In this document: positions 1 to 51,300 of the stretch, one piece after another
Layout of the letters: every line of letters begins with the position of its first letter
Position numbering within the stretch: position 1 is the stretch's first letter
Source: Wuchereria bancrofti
Taxonomy: Eukaryota; Nematoda; Chromadorea; Rhabditida; Onchocercidae
Reading direction: 5' to 3'
Assembly: GCA_005281725.1 (NCBI GenBank)
Contig: SSBO01000003.1
Coordinates: forward strand, 3,771,824-3,835,823
DNA length: 64,000 nucleotides
Program-made: the position numbers and the translations under genes
Notes under the pieces: model-generated
Told to the model about the DNA's origin: nothing
The model's input: the letters and a program-made list of their open reading frames with translations, nothing else
Database searches by the model: none

Positions 1-1004
1 TGAATATATAATTAATGGGTTAAAATAAAACAAAATAAAATCAATTTCTTTTTTTTTTTGTAAAAATTACATCTCAAAATTGATGACTTCATGAGAAATT
101 CTTTTATGCTTTTTCTTTTTGTTACTTTTCTTTAAAAACTGTGAAATTTTCAATTTATATCAAATCTTTCAGCATATTTCTGTGAAATTTTCCAAAAAAA
201 ATTTTTGTGTAATTTGTTTTAATTTTTTAAAAATTCAAAAATTATGAAAATCGAGAGAGAGAGAGAAAAAAAAGGAAGAAAAACACATACACTTCAACTC
301 ACATTTTCAAAAAATTTCTTCATTCGTTTGCTTCTTTATCACAAATAAATTCTTTCGTATATGCTTTAGGCAGGTTTTGAAATCTAAATTTAATTTGCTG
401 AAAGAGAGTAACTCCTTCAGTAGAATTCCTATTTCGATTTGCCTTTCATGAAATATTGATTTCTTTTTTTTGTGGTAGCATTTTTAATGTTGGAAAAACA
501 TTTTCTAACATTATTGTCGATATAATTCATTACAATATTGGAAATATTTTAAATTTGTTGATTGATTTCTTCTTTTTTTAACAAATTAAAAGAAATTATG
601 CAAAAATTCCATATTTTTTCCTATTCTATCGTTTAATTTTTCTTTCTATTTTTTTATTTATTTTAAATTTTGTTTATTCCTTTGTTTGTGCTAATATTTT
701 CATCTCTTCAAAGGAAAGAAAAGTTGTAATTTCAATTTTTAGTAAATTAATTAAAAAAAAACGAAGGAAAACAGACAAACAAACAAACAAGCAAACAACA
801 TTTCTTATGAAAATAACTTTCAAAATTGATTACACGTAAAATTGCATAATTTGATGCAAAAACATACAAACAAAAGAAAAAAAACTTCTTTACGTTAATC
901 TTTTAACTTTAACATTTATCAATTTTAGCTATATGTAAATTCTTTGGTACAAATAACATATTTCACAGCAAAATTATTTAAAGTTTTCATCCAAATTTTT
1001 TTAG
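1..1004. other. AT-rich sequence upstream of first visible mpz-1 exon
   Basis: No convincing coding exon is seen here. The first visible exon (1005) begins two bases into a codon, so an earlier exon ending after one codon base must lie upstream, probably outside the window. The stretch holds T-rich and A-rich tracts, a short GA run near 252-266 and a CAAA-rich run near 774-798. It is most likely an intron of the multi-PDZ gene. Confidence 0.6.
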
Positions 1005-38917
<37,913 letters not shown>

Positions 38918-41507
38918 ATTTTTTTTTTTAATTTAAATTATGATCAAATTATTTTTAAAAAAATAGCAAAGAAAAAAACAAGGCTGATCATATTGCACAA
39001 ATATACTCTTTTTTCTTGTTTTTTCTTTTTTTTTTTTCATGATTAAATGAAGTAAATAATAATAATGAAGTCGTTGTTGTAGATATTTCAATAATTTTCT
39101 TTTCCAAAAATACTTCAACATTAATTATTCTGTAAAGGTAAAAAATATTTCAGGTATCGTCATCATTATCTATAATAAATTTCACTCAACAAATGAAGTA
39201 CTTTTCTCTTTTTTCATTTCACTTTTTTGCACATATATAAAATGATAGGAATTTAATAACTTAAAAGCATTCAGTTCTATTCAATACTGAAATAATTTTA
39301 GTCAAAATTTCAATAATATTTTATGAATAGAAATAAGGATATTGTTAAAAGAATAAAAAGATTAAAAAAAAGGAAACAATTAAATGAACTATTTTAATCT
39401 TTGTACATAGTAACAAATATTTCTTAATTTTATATTTTGCTTATATATTTTAATATTCTGTATAAAATATTTATTCATTTCATTATGTAAATTTGCATTT
39501 CTTTGTATTATTCATTTTCTTTTTTCCTCACGTAATTAGCTTAATTAATATAATTTGTTTTTGTTATTGCTAATTGTATGTATTACAAGCGTAAATTGCA
39601 ACATAATTTTAAATCAAAATATTTGCTTGTAAAATGTGTTAATTGATTTGTTATTTCTTCTTTTTTTTTTTGTTTACTCATTTTATTGATTTCTATGCTA
39701 ATTGCGCTATATATACACTGTGACTTATAATTAAATTAATTCATTGATGAGAATTTTCTTTTTTTTTTTTGTTTGAAAAAAGAACACAAAAATATTAAGT
39801 ATTATTTATACAAAAAAAAGTTTATAATAGAATATGATACGATGCAAATGAAATATTCTCAAAAAAAAAATGATCCAGTTCATGAAATTCATGAAATTAA
39901 AAAAATAAATATTCAAAAATCATTTATTCATTTTTCAATCAATATTTTTCATTACATATAAATGATTTACTAATGAAAAGCAATAGAATAAATATTGTCT
40001 GAGAAATTATAATTGAAATAATGGTAAGATAATGTATAAATTTAAAACATATATTAAAGTATTAATATTAAAATATATGTTAAAGTATTTAAAATATGTA
40101 TTAGAATAAAAATGTTAGATTTCAATGACTGAAAATTATGATCTGAAATATAATTCTCATATATGATACTCGCATTCAATAATGTTTCATTTTTTTTTTT
40201 GTGCTATTGCAAATTTCTTATCACTTATTAATTGTAGCGAAAAATTTTTGATAATAAAATGTTAATTCTCTTTGCTGAATTTTAATTGTGTGATTTGTGA
40301 TAAAATTTGAACAGTGAATTGCTAACAGTGAAAAGTAAAAAATTTAACAGAATGAAACTGGAAAGAAATTATAAGATTTAAAAAAGTTATTAATAAGCAG
40401 AAATTAATTAAGTAAGAAGAAATATCCACTATTTCAGTTTCGTGACCTAAATAATGGAATTGAAATTGATTTAATTAATTGCTCCTTGGAAATTTTTCAG
40501 TGCTAATTTTTTTTTACTTTCTGTTTGAAATTTATCTAAATTAGAATTTGAAAAATCTCATTTCAAATAATATGCCTAAATTTTCTAAATTCAAGTTTAT
40601 TTTTTTTTGGCACAAATTATGGGATTAAATGGGTCTAAATAGTTTATTATCACAATCAAATCGAAATTAATAAGTCTACATAGCTTTATCATCGCAGTCA
40701 AGTCGAATTATTCATGAAGTTAATTATCAAATCTAATCTAATTATCAAACCACTCGTCAAGCTAATGGCAATGATTATGATCATGAAATAATAATTGAAA
40801 AATAAGAATAAGTGACTTAAATTTCATACGAAGGTAAAAATGAAATAAAAGAAAGTAAAATTCATTGTTTTTTATTAATTGCAATTAATGAGTAATTTTA
40901 TGTGTAAAGAATTTAACTACATTTCAATATTTGAAATATCAAATAACATTTATTACAAAAATGCTTTCTTTCCTAAGTAATAATTTAGCGAAAAGCTTAG
41001 AAATGAGATGGGTTTTAATTAAAACCTTTTTGATAAAAATTTTTTTCTTTCTTGCCTCATCCATTTTTCTTTTCATGCTTTTTTCAAAAAAATTAAAAAA
41101 AAATGAAAACTTTTTTAGATTCATTTCTATTATTTGCACAATAAATTACAATTAACAATACTTTATTACAAAAAATTAAAAGTAATTATTTTTTAACTTA
41201 CTTTTTATTGTTTTTCTTTTTTCCTATTATTACTTTATCTCCCTTATTAGATGATAATTATTTAAATTAATTAACATAATAAAGAAGAATTAATTAAAAA
41301 AAACCAATAAAAGGGATTAATAAAAAAAGATAACGGTAACGATTAATAATGACAATAAATGTGTCAATTTCTTTTCTTGTTTTGGTTTACACATTTGTTT
41401 AAAATAATGATTGACAATTTTTTTTTTAAATTCTTTCAAATAAATAAAACAGATAATAATTATGAAATTTAAAAATGCATATTAATAAAAGATTTTGTTA
41501 TCATTCC

Positions 41508-41521
41508 GTTGCCATGGTATC
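41508..41521 (+). promoter_or_regulatory. X-box-like RFX/DAF-19 site upstream of mks-5
   Basis: GTTGCCATGGTATC fits the nematode ciliary X-box consensus GTHNYYATRRNAAC at every position except the thirteenth (T for A). It forms a GC-rich island in very AT-rich DNA, upstream of a ciliary transition-zone gene on the same strand. It is about 0.78 kb from the ATG, or about 0.62 kb if the N-linked duplication is an artefact. That is farther than the usual distance in C. elegans. Confidence 0.5.
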
Positions 41522-41649
41522 CACTCATTTAACTAACCACTGCCAATGCCATTTGTTATTTACATTTTGTACCAAACTATTCCCAACAATTAATGTTTTA
41601 CTACTGAAATTTTTCAATTTAACTTATGTTAATTATTGTAAAATTGTAG

Positions 41650-41966
41650 TTTATAGCATTTTTTAATTATTAATTTTAACTTTGAGAAACTAAATTTTTT
41701 CTTTTTCATTTTTGATAATTCTGAAATTTCAATAGTTGGAAATAACTAATTATATATAATTATTATATATATCTAATATGAATTTTTATAACATTTTTCA
41801 ATAATTTNTTTATAGCATTTTTTAATTATTAATTTTAACTTTGAGAAACTAAATTTTTTCTTTTTCATTTTTGATAATTCTGAAATTTCAATAGTTGGAA
41901 ATAACTAATTATATATAATTATTATATATATCTAATATGAATTTTTATAACATTTTTCAATAATTT
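41650..41966. repeat. Exact 158-bp duplication joined by a single N
   Basis: 41650-41807 and 41809-41966 read identically with one N at 41808 between them. As at 30505-30822, this points to an unmerged contig overlap and not a biological repeat. Confidence 0.88.
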
Positions 41967-42260
41967 ATTTTATTGAAATTATTTATATATTACTTTGCAA
42001 CATATAAACATGCATTGTTATTTTTGATAATTTGGAAAATTTATTAGTAAATGCTATTTAATTGATTAATTAATTAAATAATTGGTAGAACGATGTATGC
42101 TTATATGCTAAACATTATTGAAAAGAGTTTTTCAATGTTTTTTTTTCTTTTTTTGTCTGTTAAATTGTTTATTTTGATTAATTTATTACAATCAGTTATA
42201 TATGTTTTTTTTTTTTTGAAATATAAATTGAAATTTCTAGATTAATTATATTTATGAATG

Positions 42261-42269
42261 AATTTATAG
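42261..42269 (+). promoter_or_regulatory. Possible trans-splice acceptor before mks-5
   Basis: AATTTATAG ends 32 bases before the chosen ATG and after an in-frame upstream stop. It would leave a short leader typical of nematode spliced-leader messages. No spliced-leader evidence can be read from DNA alone. Confidence 0.35.
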
Positions 42270-42301
42270 GATATGCATAGTTGTCTGTGATATGATAAGT
42301 G

Positions 42302-45300
42302 ATGGTTATTCGTCCTTCGATTGAGAAATGGTCGAGACAAGAGCTGGAAGATCATTATCATGTTCTTTATCAGCAGCACCATAGCTTAAAACGAAGTTAC
42401 AATGAATTAGAAAGTAAACTGAAACAGTAAGTTAATCATTTAATTAATCAATTAATTAACTCATTAATTAGTATTATATACATTTATCCGAAATTTTTAA
42501 CAGATCAAATGCAAAAATAAAACGTATTACCATCAGTGGCAAAGATTGCAGTAATGATGTAAATTACGCAGAATTAATTAAGGAAAATCGATTACTCACT
42601 AATAAAGTAAGTTAGTAATTTGTCATATGGGATTATATTGTCAATATGAAACGATAAAAAAGTTTGTTGATTATTTAACAGATACGAAATTAAAATGTTT
42701 GATTATTATTAGATTAAATTAGATAGCACTTTGTTGTATATCTTTATGATTTGTTTTGAATTTCATAAACTAAATCTTTCTGTTTAAATATTTAATTTAT
42801 TAATATCAAAATTTTTTTATTTCATTATTTTTGAAGAGAAAAACAATTTTTTAAAATGATTTTTAAATCGAGATATAATTATAATATTTGATAATAACTA
42901 TAGTATAGTGAATATTACAGTCAAATTTATGTAATTTCTTTTTTCTTAATTTCTATACATTTCATCAAATTACACTTGTTATTGTCGATAATCTAAATAA
43001 ATATTTATGTTCTTATCATTAATTATCAATTATTTATCATTACCAATGAAATGAATTTAATTCAAGAAAAATTTTTCTAATTATAGTTGAAAAATCTAAA
43101 GCAACAAGTTATAAGTTATGCTAGGCCAGGAACATCATTACAATGTTTATCTTCCTCACAGGTTTGTCATACTTTTATTGCAATCATTTTTTTTTTTTTT
43201 TTGGCCAATATTTTTATACCTTTTTTTTATTTATTTGTAAAAGCTTAAAATGCCTAATAATTCTTAAGGCTCATTTACCTATAAAACGGCCACAATCAGC
43301 TTTACCAAGGAAACCTCAACCATTACAACAAACTGCTAATATTTCATCACAATTTGTTACTACCATACAACAAAGACCAGCAACAGATGTGCAAAAAGTT
43401 TCCGATAGGTAACCTAAAATGATCACGTTATTTACGTCATTTTTTTATAATCGTTTCGCGTAAAACATTTTACGTATCATTTTAATAATAAGGTTTTTAA
43501 AACTTCATAAAACTAATTTTTTCTTCATGCCTTTCTTCATTCTTTTGTTTTTGAAAAGATTGATTTAATAATTAAAAAAATGAAATTTAATTAGAAAAAA
43601 ATAGCATACGTTTGTTTATATACTTTTTGCTTAAAAATGGATATGTAGATTTAGAAATATTAGGAATAATACTAATAAAATTGATAATCTAAAAGAGAAA
43701 TAATGAAAAAAGGACGAAATAGAATATTGTAAAAAAAGAGAATGAAATCAAATTAATTAATAAATTAATCTGTTTAATTAAGGAAGTCATTGCTCTTGGA
43801 CAAGACACTTTTTGTTAAATTAAATCGAGAATTAAAACAAAAAGATGACGAATGCGGTTTACTAAAATGCAAATTAAATAATATTCAACAAGTAAGTCTC
43901 TAAATTATTTCTTCCATTGTTTTCATTTTTTTATTTTTTGTTTAAAAAAATTTATTAAATTTTTTTAAATACATTTTTTATTTTTTTACTTAATAATTGT
44001 CTCTTTTATTTTATTTGTTGTCAAATGAAATAATCAATGCGAATTTGCACTAATTATTTGAATTTATTGAATTAGGTATATTTAAATATTCCTTGTGAAA
44101 ATTAATTAAACAAATTATTACTTTTATTAGTACTTTAATAGTTTCACAATTTTTTTGCTGTTTTTCTTTGAAAGAAAAAGATTCTTAATAAAAAATTTAA
44201 AAGTGATTCTTAATTTATGCTAAGAATAGCTATTCTAAAAATGAATGAAATTTTTTTTGGAAAGTATTTAACTTAATTTTTTTTTGATCTCATATTAACA
44301 TTTTAACACTTCTTTATCATTTCATTTCTATTTTGCTTTTAAATTTAATTATGCTAATGTATCAATCAATTTTTGTAGCAATTAGCAAAGCTTAAAGATG
44401 AATATGACCAATTGTTGGAACAATTTCAAAGTAAAGAAAATGAAGGACTAAAATTGCAACAACAATTTGATCAATTATCATTGAATGCTACAACTGATGC
44501 AAAAATTGAGGGACAATCAAAAAATATTCAAATTATGGAGAAAGAATTGGAAATGATCCGAGAAGAGAATAGAATGTTGCATGAAGCAAATGAGAAACTT
44601 ATACAAAAGTTTGTCAATAATGATTGTTAAATTTAAATTTTTATTAAATCAAAATTTACTAAAATAGTTGATTTGTTTTTTCCTCTTTATATTAAGAATT
44701 TAATAAACAAATTATTTTGCTATATATTTAAATGCAAATCCAAAAGAAAATTATGTGTGAATGAATACATAAAGCACGTGAAAAAAAAAAAAAATGTCAG
44801 AAAGTTTATTATCTAAAAAAAGAAAATGAGAAGAATTCGGAATGAAATAAATTTTTTTTGATTTATAAATATTTTATTTTAAGTAATAAAAGACACAATA
44901 TCACTATCTAGCATAGAAATGAATAATTTGTAATTTTTAATCATTTCAATTATATACAGAAAAATTAGTGTGCGTAATAATAAATAAAAAAAAGTATACG
45001 TAAAACACGTAAAATTAATTAATGCCAATATTATCTATTTCTTTCTTTTTTCTCATTTATTCATTAATTAATTATAGTTCATTAATGATCGAACAACTAA
45101 TAGTGAAAGAGGATAAACAAGAAATGAGCAATGATCAACGCATATTGGAAATGGAAAAGCAATTAAATGAATTATTTGTAAACTATTCACAATTAAAACA
45201 AAATTATCAAAATTTAATGGAAACAAAGTTGAAATTAGAAGAACGATTAAATAATCAAAACGATCAAAAAATTGGTGAAAGAATGATTATTGATAAGACA

Positions 45301-48300
45301 ACAAAGCAAAGAAACAAATTTGAGAAAACGATAATGGAAAATTCGACAACAAATGACGTTTGTTTATTTTATCATATTGATAATAATTATAAGTAATAAG
45401 ACAATTTTGGATAAATTTACAAGTGAAGCTTATAAAGGTAACAGTTAAATTATTAGCCAAGAAGAATTATAGATAACAGAAAAAAATGAAAGATTAAGAT
45501 ATTTTATCATATTGATAATAATTATAAATGATAAGATAATTTTAAAAGAAAGAAATTTTTTTAAGAAATATTCATGCCAATATTTCAGAAATTTAACAAA
45601 ACAGACTTTAATCTTGTAAAAATATACGAAGATTTGACTCGAATAATTGAAGCACATATTATCAAGAGATCAACAAATGATGATAATATTGATGATTATG
45701 ATAATGGTGATAAAATGATGAAGGAGAAACAAGAATGTGTTGATAAGTATATCACTTCTTTTTTCATTTTTATTTCATTTTTTCTTGAATTTTTAATAAT
45801 ATTGGCTTAATTTAGCAAATTTAAATTGATTATTTTTATTGAATTTAGATGGCGAATAATGTATATGGAAATTTATGGTGAACTTGAAAAGGTACGAAAT
45901 ATGCTACTCATTCAACATAATATCAATGAAAAACATCTTCAAGAGGTGATAATAAATTTAACGTTTAATTATTCAATTTCTGATTTAAAAAATCTACGAT
46001 TCTAGATAATTAAAATTTGATAAGAAAAAAATCCTATTTTTATCAGTGATATGCATGAAATTCGCGCAATCTTTAGGTATAACTCATAAATGTCGTCTTT
46101 CTTTTTCCCTTTCTCTCCCTCTCTCTTTCTCTCTTCCTCGACAATTCAACGATTTAAATACGTATCCATATAATACTCAAGTAATTAATTTTTAAAAGAA
46201 TTAATTTGAAACAAATAAATTAATCAGTGACAAGAAATGAAATATTCAAAGAAAAAGAATCAAATTAATTATGCAAAAGTTTTATATTATTTCAAATTTT
46301 TTTTGCCAAAAATTTTATAATACATGTATTAATGAATGAATTTTATAAATGTTTAATGTTTGAAACTTCAGATAGCTTTATTAAATCAAAATTTAAAACA
46401 AGCAAAAGCACACGCAGAAATTAAAATGAAAGATTTGATTGTAAAATTGAGTGAACGTGAAGCTGAAATTTTAAATTTGCAAATGCAATTGAAAACGTTA
46501 GCATATGATGAACAGATGCCAATTTCACGTGTTATGGTATGTAATTTTCACTGTGATAATAATTAAAATTAGAATACGTAATTTTCATTGTGATAATAAT
46601 TGAAATTAGCATAAATACAAAAAATATTAAAAATAGGATAATAATTTAGTGTACAAAAATAATAAAAAAATTTGATGACATATAAAAAAATTTGTCTTTA
46701 ATTTTCAATTTTATCAAATTTGAAGAAATAATATTTTTTGAAGAAAAAAAAAAAACGATGATAAACTATATGCAGTGATAAGTCAAATTAGAATTTGATA
46801 AAACAACGATGTTAAATGCTATATTTGAGATGAATGAACAAGAAATGGAAACAAATGAAATGATGTTGCATTTATCAAGAATAGTATTAAGCTCAAATGG
46901 TATGGCGCAAATTGGTACTCTACGACCTGTCATTTTTTTGGCAATTGAATTTTATGATTTTGAATTGCAAACAACACCAATGTTAAATGGACCCGAGTAA
47001 GTTCATATAAATAAACAAAATTTCCAGTAAATATTTAATGATGAAAAACTGACATGCATATAAATATGAAAGTAAGCAATAATTTATTCATTTGCGCATT
47101 TTAAGCGAAATTTGCTCCAAATCATTATTATTAAGAACTTTTTAATTTTTAAGAATAACTTTTGAAGAAAATGAAATTAGTTAAAAGTCACAAGATTATA
47201 CTGAAAAAAAATGTAATTTTTTATTGCTAATATAAAGCCAATAATTTTTGTATCCAAATAATTATTACTTTTATTGACAAAATAATTCTTAAAAAAAAGA
47301 ATTCAATTTTCATTATAGAATTTATTTTTTTTTATAAAAAAAAATTTATTGGAAAATTTGAAGCATACGATTGGATTTTTCAACAATTTATGATGTTATT
47401 GTTTCAAATTTATTTCTTCATTATTTAGAAACAGTAAGTTTTTTTTTTGGGGGGGGCATTTTTGTGTTATTAGAACAAAAAGCTTTTTTTTTGGTTTTCA
47501 TTTAAAAAATTATTATTTATTTATTGCTAATACAATACCAATACTTTTGTATGCAAATAATTATAAGCAAAAAAAGAAAATGCTAAAGAAAATTACAGCT
47601 TATTTTATTTCTAATATATTTCATTTTTATAGTATATGCCAAAGAAAATAAAAATTATAAAATCTTTTAAAATTAATTTTAGTTCATTAATATTTTCAAA
47701 TTTTCAATTTAATTAAAAAATCTATTAATTAATCATTAATTTTTATTATTATATATGTTTTGTTTTTGTATGTATTTAGCATGGTATAACAATTGAAATG
47801 TATCAGCCACGTGGTACCGATTATGTTCTTTGCTCAATTGGTATTATTTCATTAAAACGATTAATTAGCATAAATGAGTCATACAGTGGTGTGCTTCATA
47901 TGAAATCATTGCATGATGGATGCTTATTTGCAACAATTGAATATGATATTAGTATAAATTCTAAAATGATTAATGCATTAATTTTGCAAAAAGTGCGCAA
48001 TTGTAATTACTCATCAATATTTGTTAATTATTTTGTAATTACTTATCAGTTTACCAATCAACATTGTTAATTATTATCAATATTTGTTAATTAATTATAT
48101 AAAGTATCGCGCTGTTTTCTGAAAAAAAATTTTTAAATTATAATTTATAGTTTCAAATTAAATTGTATAGTTTTTGAAAATGAGAAAAAAAAGATTATAA
48201 ATATTTTTATAAATAAAGCAAAAAAATATATATTATCATTAAATTTATTTGTACATAAGAAAAAAATTCATTAGGATAACGAATTAAAATATTAAATAGA

Positions 48301-51300
48301 TAAGTAAATATTAATAATTCAAGAATGAAAGATTTATTTTGTTTAATAGTTTGTCAACGTTTTCTTTTTTTTTTATTTTATTTTTTTGCAAGTTTAAACA
48401 TAATTGATATTTTTTTCTTTTATTTATTTAAAATATTCCTTTGTAATAGTTTTTTCTTTTAAAAAAGTGTTTTTTATTTATCAAATTTAATATCAGAATT
48501 AATGAAATTAATTTCTAGAAAAAATTAACTACTGTTAGTATGGGAGCATTAACTGATACTGATGAATTGATCAATCAATCGATGTATAATGTATTAATTG
48601 TTAATATACAACGTTGCGCTAATCTTGATAAGCTTATCAATGGTGATTATTCATTCATTTCCATTCTCTTTCTAAATCTTACTCTAAACTTTATTAAAAA
48701 CTATCAATTTTTACTACTTTTTCATCATTCTGATTTTCACCACTGATTTTAAATAATTATTTAATTATTCTTAAATTTTTATTCATATCCACTATCAATT
48801 ATTTTTTTTTTTATAAATAATCATTCAGATAACTATGCTCCAACAACGTTAATTTCATATGAATTGTATGATTATGATGCATGGCGAACGCAATCAGTGA
48901 TAAATGATATTAATCCGGAATATAATTCCATCAAAACATGGCTTTTACCAACCGGAAATGATTTATACAATGTTTTACGTTCATCGGTATGTGTTAATTT
49001 GCATTTTGTTTTTGTATTTATTTGATTACCTAAATGATAATCATTTTGCCATTGACAATTGCAATTGTTATGATAGGAAATTAAAAAGCTTATCAAAATT
49101 AACAAATAATTAAAACATTCATTACCAATAAGTCATTATATACATATTCCAATGTTTGATTACTTATTCAATTTCATTAAAATCAATAAATTATTTTCTA
49201 AGGTTTAATGGGTTATTTTTTTTAGGACAAAAATTTGATTAAATTCAGCAAATTTATGCAATAATATTTTGTCAAAAATAATTTTTAATAAACATTGAGC
49301 AATTTTTTTTTTTTTTTTTAAAGAAATCTATTTTTTATTTTAGCATTTAACAATAGTTGTTTTGGAGAAACAAACACATAGTAATGAAGAACGTCAAATT
49401 GGTTACGTCAATATTGCGCTTTATCCGCTTGTTCATAATAATGAAATTTCCGGAACATTTCCGCTTCATTCGGTAAATTATAATGTAATACGTAAATTCG
49501 GCGTAAGTAATAAATAATTGCTTTTTTGAATAAAATTGTAATTTTACACTGATTTGTTCATGATGTTGCAATCATTTTGCAGATGATAACGGACATACCA
49601 ACAGAAGCATCAATTGATATTTCAATAAGTTGGAAATTTCCCTATCATCCGCCTGAACCGGAATTAGAATTGACAAGTACTATGGTATTGTTACAACTTT
49701 TTCTTATAAGTATAAAAAAAAGTTGCCAAAATTTCAGAAAAATACCAAAATTTAATATTTTTAAATTATTACTACAATAAAGTCAACTTTTAGCTTGCTT
49801 TTGTTTAATAAAAGCAATGAATAGCTTAATTAACTAATTTTAAATTTCAAATTTAGCTTTCTGGGTTTTAGTTTTCAATTTCTTTCAGGAAAATGTTAAA
49901 CAAAGTACCAAAACAAATAGTATAATGAAAGAGGGAAAATTAATAAATGGTTGGTCAAATTTGAGAAATAGCTCTAATGAGAAAGAAATTGATGGAAAAA
50001 CCTATGAATTAGACGATTTGTCACGGAAATGTCATAACAATGAGTCACAAAAAGTGCCACCAAAGTAAGTTATTTGCAAAAAAAAGAAAAACTTTTTTGT
50101 AAAAAGTAAGAAAAGTGATAAATGTTTAAAATTTGGAACAATTTAATATTAAACATTTAAAACTTAGGGAAATCTGATATTACATATTAAAAGTTTGAAA
50201 AAATATTAAAAATAAGTCAATAATAAATCAAATTGTAATATCGAATTGAAATATCAGTCTAAATTTAAATAATACTAACTTAAACATTAAATGTTTTAAA
50301 ATTTGGAATAGTTTTTAAAAAATTTAGTCGTTAAATATTTTTTTTTAAATCATTCTTATTCATTTAGTTTAATGGAAAACACCAAGCAATCATCAATGAT
50401 AAATGATGAATTTATTGCTACAAATGCATATTTTGAAGGTGAAAATTTTAATTTTCACATAGATTCTATGAATGATATAAAGAAAGCAATGCCAAAAGCA
50501 ATTGATATTGTGAATGATAACGATGATAAATTGGATAATACACAGAATCAGCTTACCAATATGGTTTACTTTAACATTTTTCTATCATTTTTTCTTCTCT
50601 TGTAAAAATTTGATTATTTCGAAAATTTTCAAAGAAAAGAAATTGATAAATGATAATATATGTTAAAATATTATATTTTGATCATAATAATCATTCATTT
50701 TTTTTTGCAGGCGTTAAATTTTGGTGATAATAATCATTAATTTAACAAAAAAATTAGTTTAGTTATTAAATTAATTATTTAATTCAATCTTTTCATAATT
50801 TAATTTAGGAAGAAATGAATGAACAGCATAAATCATCAATTTTATCAGGAAAAAGACGAAAAATTCTTCATGCAGTTGGATTTGCTGATCCAATTCAAGA
50901 AATATTTTCACGTATGCAAATATTTAATTTTTTAAACATTTAATTCTTTTATTATATTTAATTCTTTTTATTTAATATTTCATTTTTATTTTTTCAAATA
51001 TTTAGTGTCAAATTATTTCTTTGTTAGTTCTTTAATTATTAGTTGTTTAATTATTTAATTACTCAGTAAATAATTATTTCCTTAATATTTTTTTTAAACT
51101 AATTTCTTCAGAAAAAATCTGATTTTTATTTTTTTTTCAGCAAGTACGAGTAGCATGGATGAAACAATAAATAGTTGGACAGGTGATGATGGACAAATTA
51201 TTGAAGATGATATTTCAATTATCAGTTGCAAATATTCACAGCTGAATGAGAAACTTCCAGATGTTAGCAGAAGTGAAGTGAAGATAAATGATATTTTTAA

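Larger units (their letters stand above)
38918..42301. other. Intergenic region between mpz-1 and mks-5
   Basis: It begins with the mpz-1 3' UTR; an AATAAA at 39352-39357 is one possible poly(A) signal. No supported exon is found. It holds the X-box-like site at 41508 and a 158-bp duplication joined by an N (41650-41966). The last bases, after an acceptor-like AG at 42268-42269, are probably the mks-5 5' UTR. Confidence 0.7.

Noticed and set aside
41475..41666. A 63-codon open frame around the X-box-like site
   Set aside because: Hydrophobic AT-driven composition, no splice link to mks-5 and no similarity; treated as upstream regulatory DNA.
47438..47457. A run of T followed by eight G in an mks-5 intron
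   Set aside because: It lies just inside the intron after the 47364-47433 exon; it may be a sequencing error or chance homopolymer and has no clear function.
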